From assembly GCF_005405385.1 (NCBI RefSeq), contig NZ_BJDY01000007.1, positions 248,001-312,000 of the forward strand: a DNA stretch of 64,000 bases, in the 5' to 3' direction. The stretch's first letter is position 1, and each line of letters opens with the position of its first letter. Below, piece by piece: positions 56,406-64,000 of the stretch. This DNA comes from Lactiplantibacillus mudanjiangensis. Its GTDB lineage: Bacteria > Bacillota > Bacilli > Lactobacillales > Lactobacillaceae. The translations under genes and the position numbers were made by a program. The notes below the pieces were generated by a model. It was given only the letters and a program-made list of their open reading frames with translations, made no database searches and had not been told where the DNA came from.

Positions 56406-56638
56406 CTTGCCACCTGCCGTTCGCCCACATTGAGCCGGAACGCTGTGGGCGGACCGGTTCAGCCAGTGATGGCGCCGGCCGTGAAAATATCGTAAGTCCG
56501 GCTGGTTTTCCCGGGCTTACGATATGGACGACTTTTGAGACTAGCGGTTTGGGCTAGGCTTAAAAGCGAGGTGGAAGCCCGTATTTTGGCTGGAGCCGGT
56601 CCCCACAGCCGGCAGAATCACTGACTGACGTAGGTGAC
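56406..56638 (+). repeat. Dispersed structured intergenic repeat, copy E
   Basis: Keeps both ends and the right half, with P1 (56487-56501 with 56511-56525, 15 bp) and P2 (56532-56544 with 56554-56566), but the left half is deleted from gttcagcc on. It lies between the QorB-like gene and its terminator. Confidence 0.85.
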
Positions 56639-56708
56639 TATTTTAGTCTATCTTAAGTCAATAGGCTTCTATCGTCAGATTTATCTTTCAATCTTTAGCT
56701 CATTAATC

Positions 56709-56760
56709 AAAGAGAGTCAAGCACATCAACAATTTTGTTGCTGTGCTTGACTCTTTTATT
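56709..56760 (+). terminator. Terminator of operon I
   Basis: AGAGTCAAGCACA...CAACA pairs with TGTTG...TGTGCTTGACTCT and a TTTTATTT tail follows, about 330 bases after the last stop codon. Confidence 0.85.
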
Positions 56761-57331
56761 TAGTCTGCCAACTCATCTTGTACCACATATATCCCACTAA
56801 ACCCTACAACGTTGTTCGACCATCTCAATAGTGCCTTGATTGTAATGTTAAACGTTGGGTCGGCATGACGTTGTTGACAGGATCAGCTGGTACGGGGTAT
56901 GTTAAACCTAAACTTTGGCGCTTCTCCGATAACTGATTATGCACTCGTTTTGTAGCCACGGAAACCTTATTTTTGGCACCATTGGATAGTTAACAAAACC
57001 AAGCATCCACAGCTACTAAGTGTCCCTAGTCATCGGTTCATCACAATATCGTTGTACCATCTCCCATTTTCAATAGTTTTTATTTAATCCCCACATAACT
57101 ACCCAGTCAGTATGTAACTGCGGTATTAATTATTTAACTAGCATTTATCAGCATCGTACTAGTACGCATATCGCTGTCTGCCTGTTTTGACAACCCCACT
57201 TGATGAAAAGTTAACGTATTGGTCACCAATCAGTATACCGAGTTAAACCGGATAAAACGTCAATTTGTATTAAACTAAAATAAGATGATTATAAAAATAC
57301 AATGTTAACCATCGACCTGATTAACTTCAAC
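56761..57331. other. Non-coding region with a possible gene remnant
   Basis: About 570 bases without an intact gene. On the minus strand the frame 56825-56989 is open for 54 codons and reads like protein (KRVHNQLSEKRQSLGLTYPV), but it has no start with a binding site and a stop just upstream. It may be the tail of a decayed gene; the family was not recognised. Confidence 0.35.
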
Positions 57332-58093
57332 TTAATCAAGCTGACTATTTTGTTGCCGATATTCTAATGGGGTCATTCCGATCTCACGTTTAAAGCGTCT
57401 TGAGAAATCAGCTGCATCGTAAAAGTTCAGTTCTTCTGCAATTCCCCGAATTGGCAACACACTCGTTAGTAATAGTCGTTGGGCTTCACGGAGCTTTTTC
57501 ATGTTGATGTAATCGCGAATCGACATTTGCATTTCCGCATTGAATCCCCGCTGAACAGTAACCGGATTACACCGCTTATTCACGTGGGCCACCACATTTT
57601 TTACGGTTAATTTATCATATAAATGCGCATTCACATAATAAATCACATCGAGGGTCGATTCCAAGTGATCTGCATAGGCCAAGCCATTTTTTTGCGCTAA
57701 CTCACCAAAATCTTTAATAATCCGTTCCATCCAAGGCACATACTTTGCCGTGGTTACCGGTAGCGCCAATAATTCTTGATGATAGTGCAGTCGTAAGCGC
57801 ACGAAGTCATAAATTATTGCGTGATTTTGAATCCCTTCGAATGACAAAACATCGACCAGTGCATGTAGCTGTGCAACCTTATCGGCTGGGGATAACTGAT
57901 TCAGCAACGTCCGTGAACGTGCTAAGTTTTCTCGTGCAAATTGAATCCCATCGGTTATCCGTCCCGCCCGATAAAAACGAATAAAGTCACGTTCCACGTA
58001 GCCGATTAATACTAACGCCTTAGCGCGCTGATCATGCGCGATATAAGATTGCATGGAATCTAAATATTGCGTATATTGCAATTCTGCTGTCAA
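57332..58093 (-). CDS. AraC-family transcriptional regulator
   Basis: 253-aa regulator. The C-terminal 100 residues form the AraC HTH pair (KNVVAHVNKRCNPVTVQRGF and IRGIAEELNFYDAADFSRRFKREIGMTP); the N-terminal 150 residues are all-alpha and hydrophilic, with no cupin pattern, unlike the AraC at 4431. GGAGG precedes the ATG. No obvious target lies next to it: non-coding DNA follows on one side and 300 bases without a gene on the other. Confidence 0.8.
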   Translation of the reverse strand: MTAELQYTQYLDSMQSYIAHDQRAKALVLIGYVERDFIRFYRAGRITDGIQFARENLARSRTLLNQLSPADKVAQLHALVDVLSFEGIQNHAIIYDFVRLRLHYHQELLALPVTTAKYVPWMERIIKDFGELAQKNGLAYADHLESTLDVIYYVNAHLYDKLTVKNVVAHVNKRCNPVTVQRGFNAEMQMSIRDYINMKKLREAQRLLLTSVLPIRGIAEELNFYDAADFSRRFKREIGMTPLEYRQQNSQLD

Positions 58094-58326
58094 GACACGA
58101 CCTCCAAAAAATTTAATGGCTATAAAACGGGAGCTATCTTACCAAAAAGCAACTTAAAAAGCTATCAATAAGCGTAGTCATTCGTATGACAAAGCTTAAT
58201 TTTAACCTGACATCCTTTAGTTGGTCTAGATTGATGATCGGCCTGACTCGATTAGGCTGACGAGACCTGTTACTTTAGTTGGTCTATCTGTTCAAAAACA
58301 GTAACTATTATTTTTTTCTGCTTATC

Positions 58327-58355
58327 AAAAAAGAGCCCTAGAATGGCTCTTTTTA
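58327..58355 (-). terminator. Terminator of the pyruvate oxidase gene
   Basis: AAAAAGAGCC and GGCTCTTTTT pair around CTAGAAT. Confidence 0.85.
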
Positions 58356-58394
58356 GTTCGTGCGTTTAAATCATTGTGACTAAAATCATCACAA

Positions 58395-60146
58395 CTATCC
58401 GATGGCCTTCATCAATGTACTTAATGCTGGTTGTAACGTTTCATCGACCGCATATTGTTCCCGATAGGCTGTGATCGTTTTGTCATCGAATTGATCAGGA
58501 TCAACTGGCACAAAACTGGTATCGATCGGATCAACATTTTTAATCTTGGCATCTAAAACAATTGGTAGTTGATTGCCATCTGCTTGTAATTGGGCAATTT
58601 TTGCCATCGCTGTTTTTAATTCTGATAAGTTAGTCGCAGTTAGACCAATCGCGCCCATATTTTTCGCCATACCAGCCCAATCGGCCCCGACTAAGTCAAT
58701 CCCATAAGGCGCTTGACCGGCCGTTAGCTTTTCATGACCGATAAACCCTAATGCTTGGTTTTCTAGCACCACGTTAATGACTGGCAATTGATACTTCACT
58801 TCAGTTAAGATATCTGGCATCACCATGGCAAAGCCACCATCCCCAGAAATACTCCAAACTTGTTTGTCTGGATAGCTCAACTTACCAGCCAAACCAGCGG
58901 GCATCCCAAAGCCCATCGTGCCATACCAAGCAGACATTGCAAAGCGCTGATCTTGATTGAATGGCAATTGACGAATCGACCATTCCGTATTGTTACCAAC
59001 ATCTAGCCCGAAGACCGCATCATCAGTAGCGGCGGCCTTAACCGCGGCAATCACGCCTTCAGCAGCCAAACCATCATGATCATCGGCAGCTAGTTGGGCC
59101 AACCACTTATTCCAGTTCACTTTATCCTGCTTAGCAGCTTTCACGAAAGTCGTTTCTGGTCGCGTCACTTTGGTGGCAGCTAAAGCTTGTAAAAAGTCTC
59201 CGGCATCGGCTAGAACCGTCATATCGGCGTCGCGTTGTTTCCCTAAATCAGCTAAATTATTATTAACTTGAATAAATTTAACCCCGGCTGGTAAGAAGCG
59301 GGCAAACGGGTAGTTTGTGCCGACAAACAAGACTAAGTCAGCGGCTTGTGACACTTCAAAACCAGGCTTCGTTCCTAAACGACCACGTGACCCCATCAAC
59401 AATGGATGGTCAGTTGGCATTACACCCGTGGCGGGAACTGTCGTTAAAACGGGTAAATTGAATTGTTCAGCAACTTGAACAACAGCGTCGCGTTGACCAC
59501 GACCACCTTGCCCGACCCACATAATTGGGCGTTTAGCTTGGGCCAATTGTGTCGCCACTGCTTGAACTGCTACAGGATCCAACGTTGGCTTTTGTGGCAC
59601 GGTTGCGAATGGTGTTGTCTTAAAGCCATTAAACTCGATTTCTTGACCAGATAGATCGTCTGGCAAAATAACCACTGACACCGATCGAGTCGCATAAGCT
59701 GACCGAATCGCTTCGTCAACGACGTATGGAATTTGGTCGGCGTTGGTGACTTGTTTATGGAATTGAGCCACATCAGCAACCATTGGATCTTGATTCATTT
59801 CCTGGAAGAAATTGGTATTCATAATCCCAGTGGCTGACTGTCCAACCAAAGCTAGGACTGGAACGTGATCCATCTTGGCATCATATAAGCCATTCAGTAA
59901 ATGAACTGCGCCAGGGCCCGCTGAACCAAAGCTAACCCCGATCTTACCGGTTAACTTAGCATCGGCCGCTGCTGCTAAAGCGCCAACTTCTTCATGTCGA
60001 ACCTGAATGTAGTTTAAGTGTTCACGTTCTTCGTATAACCCATCGACGGTATTATTAATCGAATCCGCCGTAATCCCGTATAGGTGATCAATGTCCCAAT
60101 TTTCTAAAACTTTGGCCAATGCACGGCCCGCTGTCATTTTTGTCAT
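58395..60146 (-). CDS. pox: Pyruvate oxidase
   Basis: 583-aa TPP- and FAD-dependent enzyme that converts pyruvate, phosphate and oxygen to acetyl phosphate, CO2 and hydrogen peroxide. HLYGITADSINNTVDGLY opens the TPP PYR domain with the catalytic Glu in RHEEVGALAAAADAK; GSAGPGAVHLLNGLYDAK and the middle FAD domain follow, and the C-terminal PP domain has GDGGFAM. Length is near the 603 aa of the studied L. plantarum enzyme. AGGAGG lies eight bases before the ATG. It has its own promoter with an Rrf2-like operator. Confidence 0.9.
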   Translation of the reverse strand: MTKMTAGRALAKVLENWDIDHLYGITADSINNTVDGLYEEREHLNYIQVRHEEVGALAAAADAKLTGKIGVSFGSAGPGAVHLLNGLYDAKMDHVPVLALVGQSATGIMNTNFFQEMNQDPMVADVAQFHKQVTNADQIPYVVDEAIRSAYATRSVSVVILPDDLSGQEIEFNGFKTTPFATVPQKPTLDPVAVQAVATQLAQAKRPIMWVGQGGRGQRDAVVQVAEQFNLPVLTTVPATGVMPTDHPLLMGSRGRLGTKPGFEVSQAADLVLFVGTNYPFARFLPAGVKFIQVNNNLADLGKQRDADMTVLADAGDFLQALAATKVTRPETTFVKAAKQDKVNWNKWLAQLAADDHDGLAAEGVIAAVKAAATDDAVFGLDVGNNTEWSIRQLPFNQDQRFAMSAWYGTMGFGMPAGLAGKLSYPDKQVWSISGDGGFAMVMPDILTEVKYQLPVINVVLENQALGFIGHEKLTAGQAPYGIDLVGADWAGMAKNMGAIGLTATNLSELKTAMAKIAQLQADGNQLPIVLDAKIKNVDPIDTSFVPVDPDQFDDKTITAYREQYAVDETLQPALSTLMKAIG

Positions 60147-60165
60147 TTGTAAGTCCTCCTAATCA

Positions 60166-60221
60166 AGATGTGCCGTTTTAAAGCACATCTAAATGTTAAA
60201 ACAAACACTGGACCCTGTCAA
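60166..60221 (-). promoter_or_regulatory. Pyruvate oxidase promoter with Rrf2-type inverted repeat
   Basis: On the minus strand TTGACA (60216-60221), 17 bp, TAACAT (60193-60198), then AGATGTGC...GCACATCT (60166-60190) over the start site. It shares the TGTGCTT half-site with the repeats at 54199 and 61268. Confidence 0.65.
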
Positions 60222-60243
60222 AACTTACGCCCAGCGTTAAAGT

Positions 60244-60666
60244 TCAAGCTTCTTTTAATAAACTAATATCGTTAATGACATCTTGTAACGTGATTCGTGC
60301 CATCCGACCTTCCGCACTACTTTGAATCTCTTGATAATACGTCGTCATGACTTTGGGAATCACACTCCCGACCGGACACGATTGTGAGGTGTCACGATCA
60401 ACGCTCAATAATTCGCGTCGAGTGCTTACCGCCAGATAAATATCTCTTAATGTGATTTGCACTGGTGAACAGGCCAATTTTGGCTTGGCAATCCCTTTAG
60501 TCGATTCCAATAACCCGGCTTTCCGTAACTTGCTCATCATCCGGCGCACCATCGTTGGATCGGTATTTAGACTCGATGCAATCCGATCACTTTTTAACTC
60601 ATCATTGGTATGTAGTGCCACGTAAGCCAAAATATGCGTGGCATCACTTAATTGCGTATTTGCCAT
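60244..60666 (-). CDS. Rrf2-family transcriptional regulator
   Basis: 140-aa regulator, paralogue of the one at 54638. The winged helix (DRIASSLNTDPTMVRRMMSKLRKAGLL) is at about 27-55, and Cys residues are in LACSPV and SCPVG. The ATG at 60666 is preferred with GGGG eight bases upstream; ATG 60669 is close. A TGn-TATGAT element is upstream. It lies between an Fe-S-like gene and pyruvate oxidase, and probably represses both through the shared inverted repeat. Confidence 0.8.
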   Translation of the reverse strand: MANTQLSDATHILAYVALHTNDELKSDRIASSLNTDPTMVRRMMSKLRKAGLLESTKGIAKPKLACSPVQITLRDIYLAVSTRRELLSVDRDTSQSCPVGSVIPKVMTTYYQEIQSSAEGRMARITLQDVINDISLLKEA

Positions 60667-60739
60667 CATTAACACCCCAATTCCATTTCATCGTTGTGTC
60701 TAATCATAGCACATCATCATGGTAACTACTGGTTCAAAG

Positions 60740-61129
60740 CTAACGCGCTGGGTTATTTTTCAAACTAGTCGGATCAGTGAAGTCAATGAAACCGACATTG
60801 TCATCAATCATGCCACCTTCACCAGTCAGCTGTAGTGTATTTTGATGCTGATTTAATCTCAACGTCATCTCATGTTGTAAGTCAGAAACCGAATAATCTT
60901 TAACCAAAACAGTCCCTAAATTAGATGTTACCTGGGTATTGTAGCCGTCAGTGACCGCATCGGCCGCCACGATATTGACTGTGAATTGCGTCTGCATGTG
61001 CAGCATAGCATGTTGTGAAAAGGCACCTACCCCATCTTCGAAGGTTAATAATAACCGTTTATTGTCAGTTAGTTTTGGCGCAATTTTTTCTTTAGCGCTG
61101 TTGTCAAAAGTTAAGTGATACGTTGCCAT
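60740..61129 (-). CDS. Fe-S biogenesis-like (HesB/IscA fold) protein
   Basis: 129-aa protein resembling the small Fe-S cluster biosynthesis proteins of lactobacilli (YHLTFDNSAKEKIAPKL, LLLTFEDGVGAFS, GFIDFTDPTSLKNNP). It lacks the conserved C-terminal CG-C cysteines of A-type carriers, so Fe-S carriage is doubtful and the fold call is by similarity of pattern. GGAGGG precedes the ATG at 61129. It is the first gene behind an Rrf2-type operator. Confidence 0.65.
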   Translation of the reverse strand: MATYHLTFDNSAKEKIAPKLTDNKRLLLTFEDGVGAFSQHAMLHMQTQFTVNIVAADAVTDGYNTQVTSNLGTVLVKDYSVSDLQHEMTLRLNQHQNTLQLTGEGGMIDDNVGFIDFTDPTSLKNNPAR

Positions 61130-61267
61130 CTTTATCCCTCCAATATGTCGACCTGCTGATACAATTTTTTTAGTGATTGCCAGCTTTAAGTGCACTCATT
61201 CAACTAAGAATCTAATTTAATTTGCTATCGTCAAGTAGATCGCTAGTTAATTGATGAGGTTTGGTCA

Positions 61268-61322
61268 CTTGTGCTTTATTTAAGCACAAGTTCATTTTAG
61301 TCACTTCATTTTTATTTGTCAA
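61268..61322 (-). promoter_or_regulatory. Promoter with perfect Rrf2-type inverted repeat
   Basis: On the minus strand TTGACA (61317-61322), 17 bp, TAAAAT (61294-61299), then CTTGTGCTT-N5-AAGCACAAG (61268-61290), a perfect 9-bp inverted repeat over the start site; the best copy of the shared operator. Confidence 0.7.
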
Positions 61323-61335
61323 CAACCAGACACAG

Positions 61336-61385
61336 AAAAAATACAGGCCAAACATCTTATGCTTTAACTTTTGACCTGTATTTTG
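61336..61385 (-). terminator. Terminator of the GNAT gene
   Basis: AAAATACAGG(T)CAAA pairs with TTTGGCCTGTATTTTT around a long loop, with T residues on the minus strand. Confidence 0.7.
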
Positions 61386-61394
61386 CCTTTTTCA

Positions 61395-61859
61395 TTACTT
61401 ATTTGCTTTTTTCACCATCGAAAAATTAGCCATGGCAACACTATCGCGAACAACCGTATTTTGCTTGATGACCTGATAACCTTGTGCCATAAAAAAAGGT
61501 CGTGCGGTGATGGACGCTGCTGTTTCATACTGACTAACCGGAATAGCTTGTTCCAAAGCAGTCACGAGCTCACGACCAATCCCCTCACCTTGATGATCAG
61601 CACTAACATATAATCGATCCAAATAGCCAGTACTAGTCATATCAGCAAAGCCGACTAGTTCATCGTCTTGCCAAGCCGTATATGTTTGATGGTCCAACAG
61701 CGTTGCCTGCCATTTAGCCTGAACCGCTGGTGTGTCCGGGCCTAGCCATGCCGTTATTTGTGCCGGCGAATAGTCATGACTATTTACTTTTTGAACCGTT
61801 TCACGAAAAAGTTGGTAGGCATCAAAGAGATCTTTAGCCTCATAAGTTTTTAGTCGCAT
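61395..61859 (-). CDS. GNAT-family N-acetyltransferase
   Basis: 154-aa acetyl-CoA-dependent transferase. The LYVSADHQGEGIGRELVTALEQ segment holds the Q-x-x-G-x-G acetyl-CoA loop, and the beta-strand AWQDDELVGFADMT precedes it. AGGAG lies before the ATG. The substrate is unknown. It stands alone. Confidence 0.8.
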   Translation of the reverse strand: MRLKTYEAKDLFDAYQLFRETVQKVNSHDYSPAQITAWLGPDTPAVQAKWQATLLDHQTYTAWQDDELVGFADMTSTGYLDRLYVSADHQGEGIGRELVTALEQAIPVSQYETAASITARPFFMAQGYQVIKQNTVVRDSVAMANFSMVKKANK

Positions 61860-62067
61860 TTAGGTAACTCCTAATTTTCAATCTATTATTATCATTATAC
61901 AAAAACGAATCAACCTTACTCCTATGAGCTAGCCCTTCAATCGAAGTAACATTCATCATTATCTATAATGACCAAAGTTAATACCTCTAAGGCTTATTTA
62001 AACGGCGATAAAACAATGCCCTATATTCTTTACCATAAATCGTTTATTTAATAACATTTTTATTGAC

Positions 62068-62112
62068 AAAAAAAGCTAGTTACTATCAATGTAATCTTGA
62101 TAACAGCTAGCA
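62068..62112 (-). terminator. Terminator of aspA
   Basis: GCTAG.T.TATCAA pairs with TTGATA.TA.CTAGC and seven T on the minus strand. Confidence 0.75.
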
Positions 62113-62129
62113 ATCTTGATTGAGTTTAC

Positions 62130-63512
62130 TTAGTGATTCGCTACCGTCACCGGCTCATGTAACAAACTGGCCGGACTAAATAAAGTCTCGATTTGATGAT
62201 CCGAAAGTAAATGCTTCTCACGCAACAACTCTTTAACTGACCGATGATCAGCTAGTGCCTCTTTGACCAAGGCAGTTGTTTGCATGTAACCCAGGTATGG
62301 CGCCAAAATCGTCGCCGTAATTGCGGATTGTTCCACACGCTCAGCAGCACTTTCAGCGTTGACTTCAATCCCTTTCAAGCAATTGTTAATCAAAGTCATA
62401 ATGGCGTTGGTTAAATGTGTTTCATTGGCGAGAATATCACGGAACATGATGGGTTCAAAGGCATTCAATTCTAGCTGACCGGCTTCGGCGGCCATTGTGA
62501 CTGTCACGTCCTTACCGATCACTTCAAAAGCCACTTGGTTCACGACTTCTGGGATCACTGGATTAACCTTTCCCGGCATAATCGACGACCCAGCTTGTTG
62601 GCGTGGCAACCGTAATTCGTTGAATCCGGCTTGTGGGCCACTACTTAATAACCGTAAATCATGACAAACCTTAGATAGATCCACTGCCAACCCTTTGAGT
62701 GCCCCAGAAAAGGCCACGTAACTGTCACAATTTTGGGTTGCATCGATTAAGTCAGCTGCGACTTCTAGATGCAGACCGGTTAAATCATTCAATTCAGGGA
62801 CAATTCGGTGTTGATACGTGCTCGTTGAATTCACGCCAGTCCCAATCGCGGTGCCGCCCATATTGACACTATGCAAGTCTTCGCCCGCAGTCCGTAGCCG
62901 TTCTAAATCCCGTTTGAACAAGGAATAGTAGGCATGGAAAGAATGACCAAATGTCGTTGGTACGGCATCTTGTAATTGCGTGCGGCCAACTTTGATCAGG
63001 TCTTCAAATTCATTGGCTTTTTCTAACAAAGTTTGTGTCAATTGGCCGACAGCGACTAATAAATCTGGCAATAATTTTAACATCGCCATCTTGCCCGCAG
63101 TTGGAAAAGTATCATTAGTTGATTGCGATTCGTTAACATCATCATTTGGATGAGCAAAAACTGCGGGTGTCAGTTTTTGGGCCAAATGCGCAATCACTTC
63201 GTTCACGTTCATGTTCGCCGATGTCCCAGCGCTTCCTTGAATGGCCGGCACAATGAAGGCATCTCGATAGTTACCGGCTAGAACAGCATCACAAGCTTTG
63301 ACAATGGCATCACGTTTGTCACGATCCAGTGTTCCCGCCTGCTGATTAGCCATTGCCGCTGCTTTCTTAATTTCGACTAAGCTTTCAACTAAAAGTGGAT
63401 GTAACCGTTCAGAACTAATCGGGAAGTTTTCAACGGCGCGTTGGCTATGAATCCCGTACAGCGCCTCATCTGGAAGTTCTCGTTCACCAATACAGTCTTT
63501 TTCTGTTCTCAT
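62130..63512 (-). CDS. aspA: Aspartate ammonia-lyase
   Basis: 460-aa cytoplasmic enzyme of the fumarase/aspartase superfamily, releasing ammonia from aspartate to give fumarate. Near the start, EKDCIGERELPDEALYGIHS and RAVENFPIS match aspartases better than fumarases (which read ALWGAQT), and GSSIMPGKVNPV carries the catalytic Ser. Fumarase activity cannot be fully excluded. AAGGGCGG precedes the ATG at 63512. It could feed fumarate into reduction or supply ammonia and acid tolerance. Confidence 0.85.
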   Translation of the reverse strand: MRTEKDCIGERELPDEALYGIHSQRAVENFPISSERLHPLLVESLVEIKKAAAMANQQAGTLDRDKRDAIVKACDAVLAGNYRDAFIVPAIQGSAGTSANMNVNEVIAHLAQKLTPAVFAHPNDDVNESQSTNDTFPTAGKMAMLKLLPDLLVAVGQLTQTLLEKANEFEDLIKVGRTQLQDAVPTTFGHSFHAYYSLFKRDLERLRTAGEDLHSVNMGGTAIGTGVNSTSTYQHRIVPELNDLTGLHLEVAADLIDATQNCDSYVAFSGALKGLAVDLSKVCHDLRLLSSGPQAGFNELRLPRQQAGSSIMPGKVNPVIPEVVNQVAFEVIGKDVTVTMAAEAGQLELNAFEPIMFRDILANETHLTNAIMTLINNCLKGIEVNAESAAERVEQSAITATILAPYLGYMQTTALVKEALADHRSVKELLREKHLLSDHQIETLFSPASLLHEPVTVANH

Positions 63513-63716
63513 TTTTTTGCCGCCCTTCAACATTTTGGTTACTATTATTTTAATACTTTTTTATTTACAGTAGCATTGTAACGCTATCCTGATGGGCGTC
63601 AATTAGCTGACAGCACTTCCGAATGATATAAGTTTATGACGGTTGTAACTTAATATTATAAAAATAAACGTGCTTAGACTTAATTATCTTAATCAATTTT
63701 GAAACTGTCACTTAAC

Positions 63717-63758
63717 AAAAAAACGGCCAAGCCCGCACGAAGCGACTTGGTCGTTTTG
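63717..63758 (-). terminator. Terminator of the second GH38 gene
   Basis: AAAACGGCCAAG pairs with CTTGGTCGTTTT, with T residues on the minus strand. Confidence 0.75.
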
Positions 63759-63769
63759 ATTAATCAAAC

Positions 63770-64000
63770 TCAATAATTAAACTTCAATGTCAACATATTA
63801 TAAGGATCAACAATTAAATCATGGTCTACCGGTTGTTCCAACGCATCAACAATCTCTGCTTGCTGGCAAATCGCGGGCAACGAAACAACTTCTCTAGTCG
63901 GATTCTGAATCCGCACAATATACGCTTTTGAATCCGTATAAGCCGGGTAGATCGCTGATACTAGCAACGATTTGTCCAGGGTCAGCAATGAAAATTCAGG
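63770..64000 (-). CDS. Second GH38 alpha-mannosidase-like protein, C-terminal end (cut by window end)
   Basis: About 76 codons in frame up to the window edge; the start lies beyond. The segment (SLLVSAIYPAYTDSKAYIVR...DPYNMLTLKFN) lines up with the C-terminus of the GH38 protein at 34896 (HVVAGACYPDFFDHDAVIVR...ASYDVLTLKFN), so this is probably a paralogous alpha-mannosidase. Only the last beta domain is visible, so the function is inferred. Confidence 0.65.
   Translation of the reverse strand, partial: PEFSLLTLDKSLLVSAIYPAYTDSKAYIVRIQNPTREVVSLPAICQQAEIVDALEQPVDHDLIVDPYNMLTLKFNY

Noticed and set aside
2802-63512. Fumarate respiration pathway joining aspartate ammonia-lyase to the fumarate-reductase-like protein
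   Set aside because: The reductase lacks the residues that bind fumarate, and the genes are about 58 kb apart.

Overview
The window looks like chromosomal DNA of a lactic acid bacterium of the Lactiplantibacillus plantarum/pentosus group. This is inferred from gene content and style: LPQTN/LPQTD sortase motifs, KxYKxGKxW-type signal peptides, BspA-like (DUF285) and MBG-repeat surface proteins, a pyruvate oxidase, many PTS operons, TTG starts with strong ribosome binding sites, and moderate GC. No tRNA, rRNA, transposase, prophage or CRISPR array was seen.

Layout. 0-5.4 kb: a copper-efflux operon (cupredoxin protein plus CopB-type ATPase, cut by the window start) with copY-like boxes, then an MFS transporter/FAD-reductase pair with a divergent AraC regulator. 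6-8 kb: a secreted transglycosylase-like protein, and an RpiB-like isomerase divergent from a MerR regulator. 8.6-28.9 kb: an island of three very large LPxTG surface proteins (two BspA-like, one lectin/MBG-repeat protein broken by a frameshift) with small housekeeping genes between the first two. 29-34.8 kb: NudC, an MBL hydrolase, small HTH/membrane modules, an HXXEE/TetR pair and a sugar uptake porter. 34.9-41.4 kb: a PTS EIIA-EIIB-EIIC plus GH38 alpha-mannosidase operon with its PRD regulator, resembling a mannosylglycerate utilisation system. 41.5-46.5 kb: a small pyrophosphatase-like protein, an amino-acid binding protein, a MarR regulator, and a methionine ABC transporter (metN-metI-metQ) behind a T-box leader. 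46.9-54.1 kb: a LacI-controlled divergent locus, with GH13 oligo-1,6-glucosidase plus LacI on one side and a sucrose-type PTS EIIBCA plus GH36 alpha-galactosidase on the other. 54.2-61.3 kb: three transcription units that appear to share one operator (two Rrf2 regulators, NTF2-like proteins, a QorB-like reductase, an Fe-S (HesB-like) protein and pyruvate oxidase). 61.4-64 kb: a GNAT acetyltransferase, aspartate ammonia-lyase, and the C-terminal end of a second GH38 alpha-mannosidase cut by the window end.

The most unusual signal is a dispersed intergenic element present five times (1166-1486, 5425-5831, 7922-8150, 46592-46867, 56406-56638). It has long imperfect terminal inverted repeats and internal hairpins in which base pairs change in a compensatory way between copies. 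Each copy is a different internal-deletion mosaic, and two copies lie between a gene and its terminator, so they would be transcribed as 3' UTR. Second is a proposed Rrf2 redox regulon in which three promoters have the same geometry (TTGACA, 17-bp spacer, -10 box, then a TGTGCTT/AAGCACA inverted repeat at the start site), one of them driving pyruvate oxidase. Third is a fumarate-reductase-like flavoprotein that lacks the substrate-binding arginines and histidine, so it probably reduces something other than fumarate.

All functional calls rest on recognised motifs and family knowledge; no search was run.
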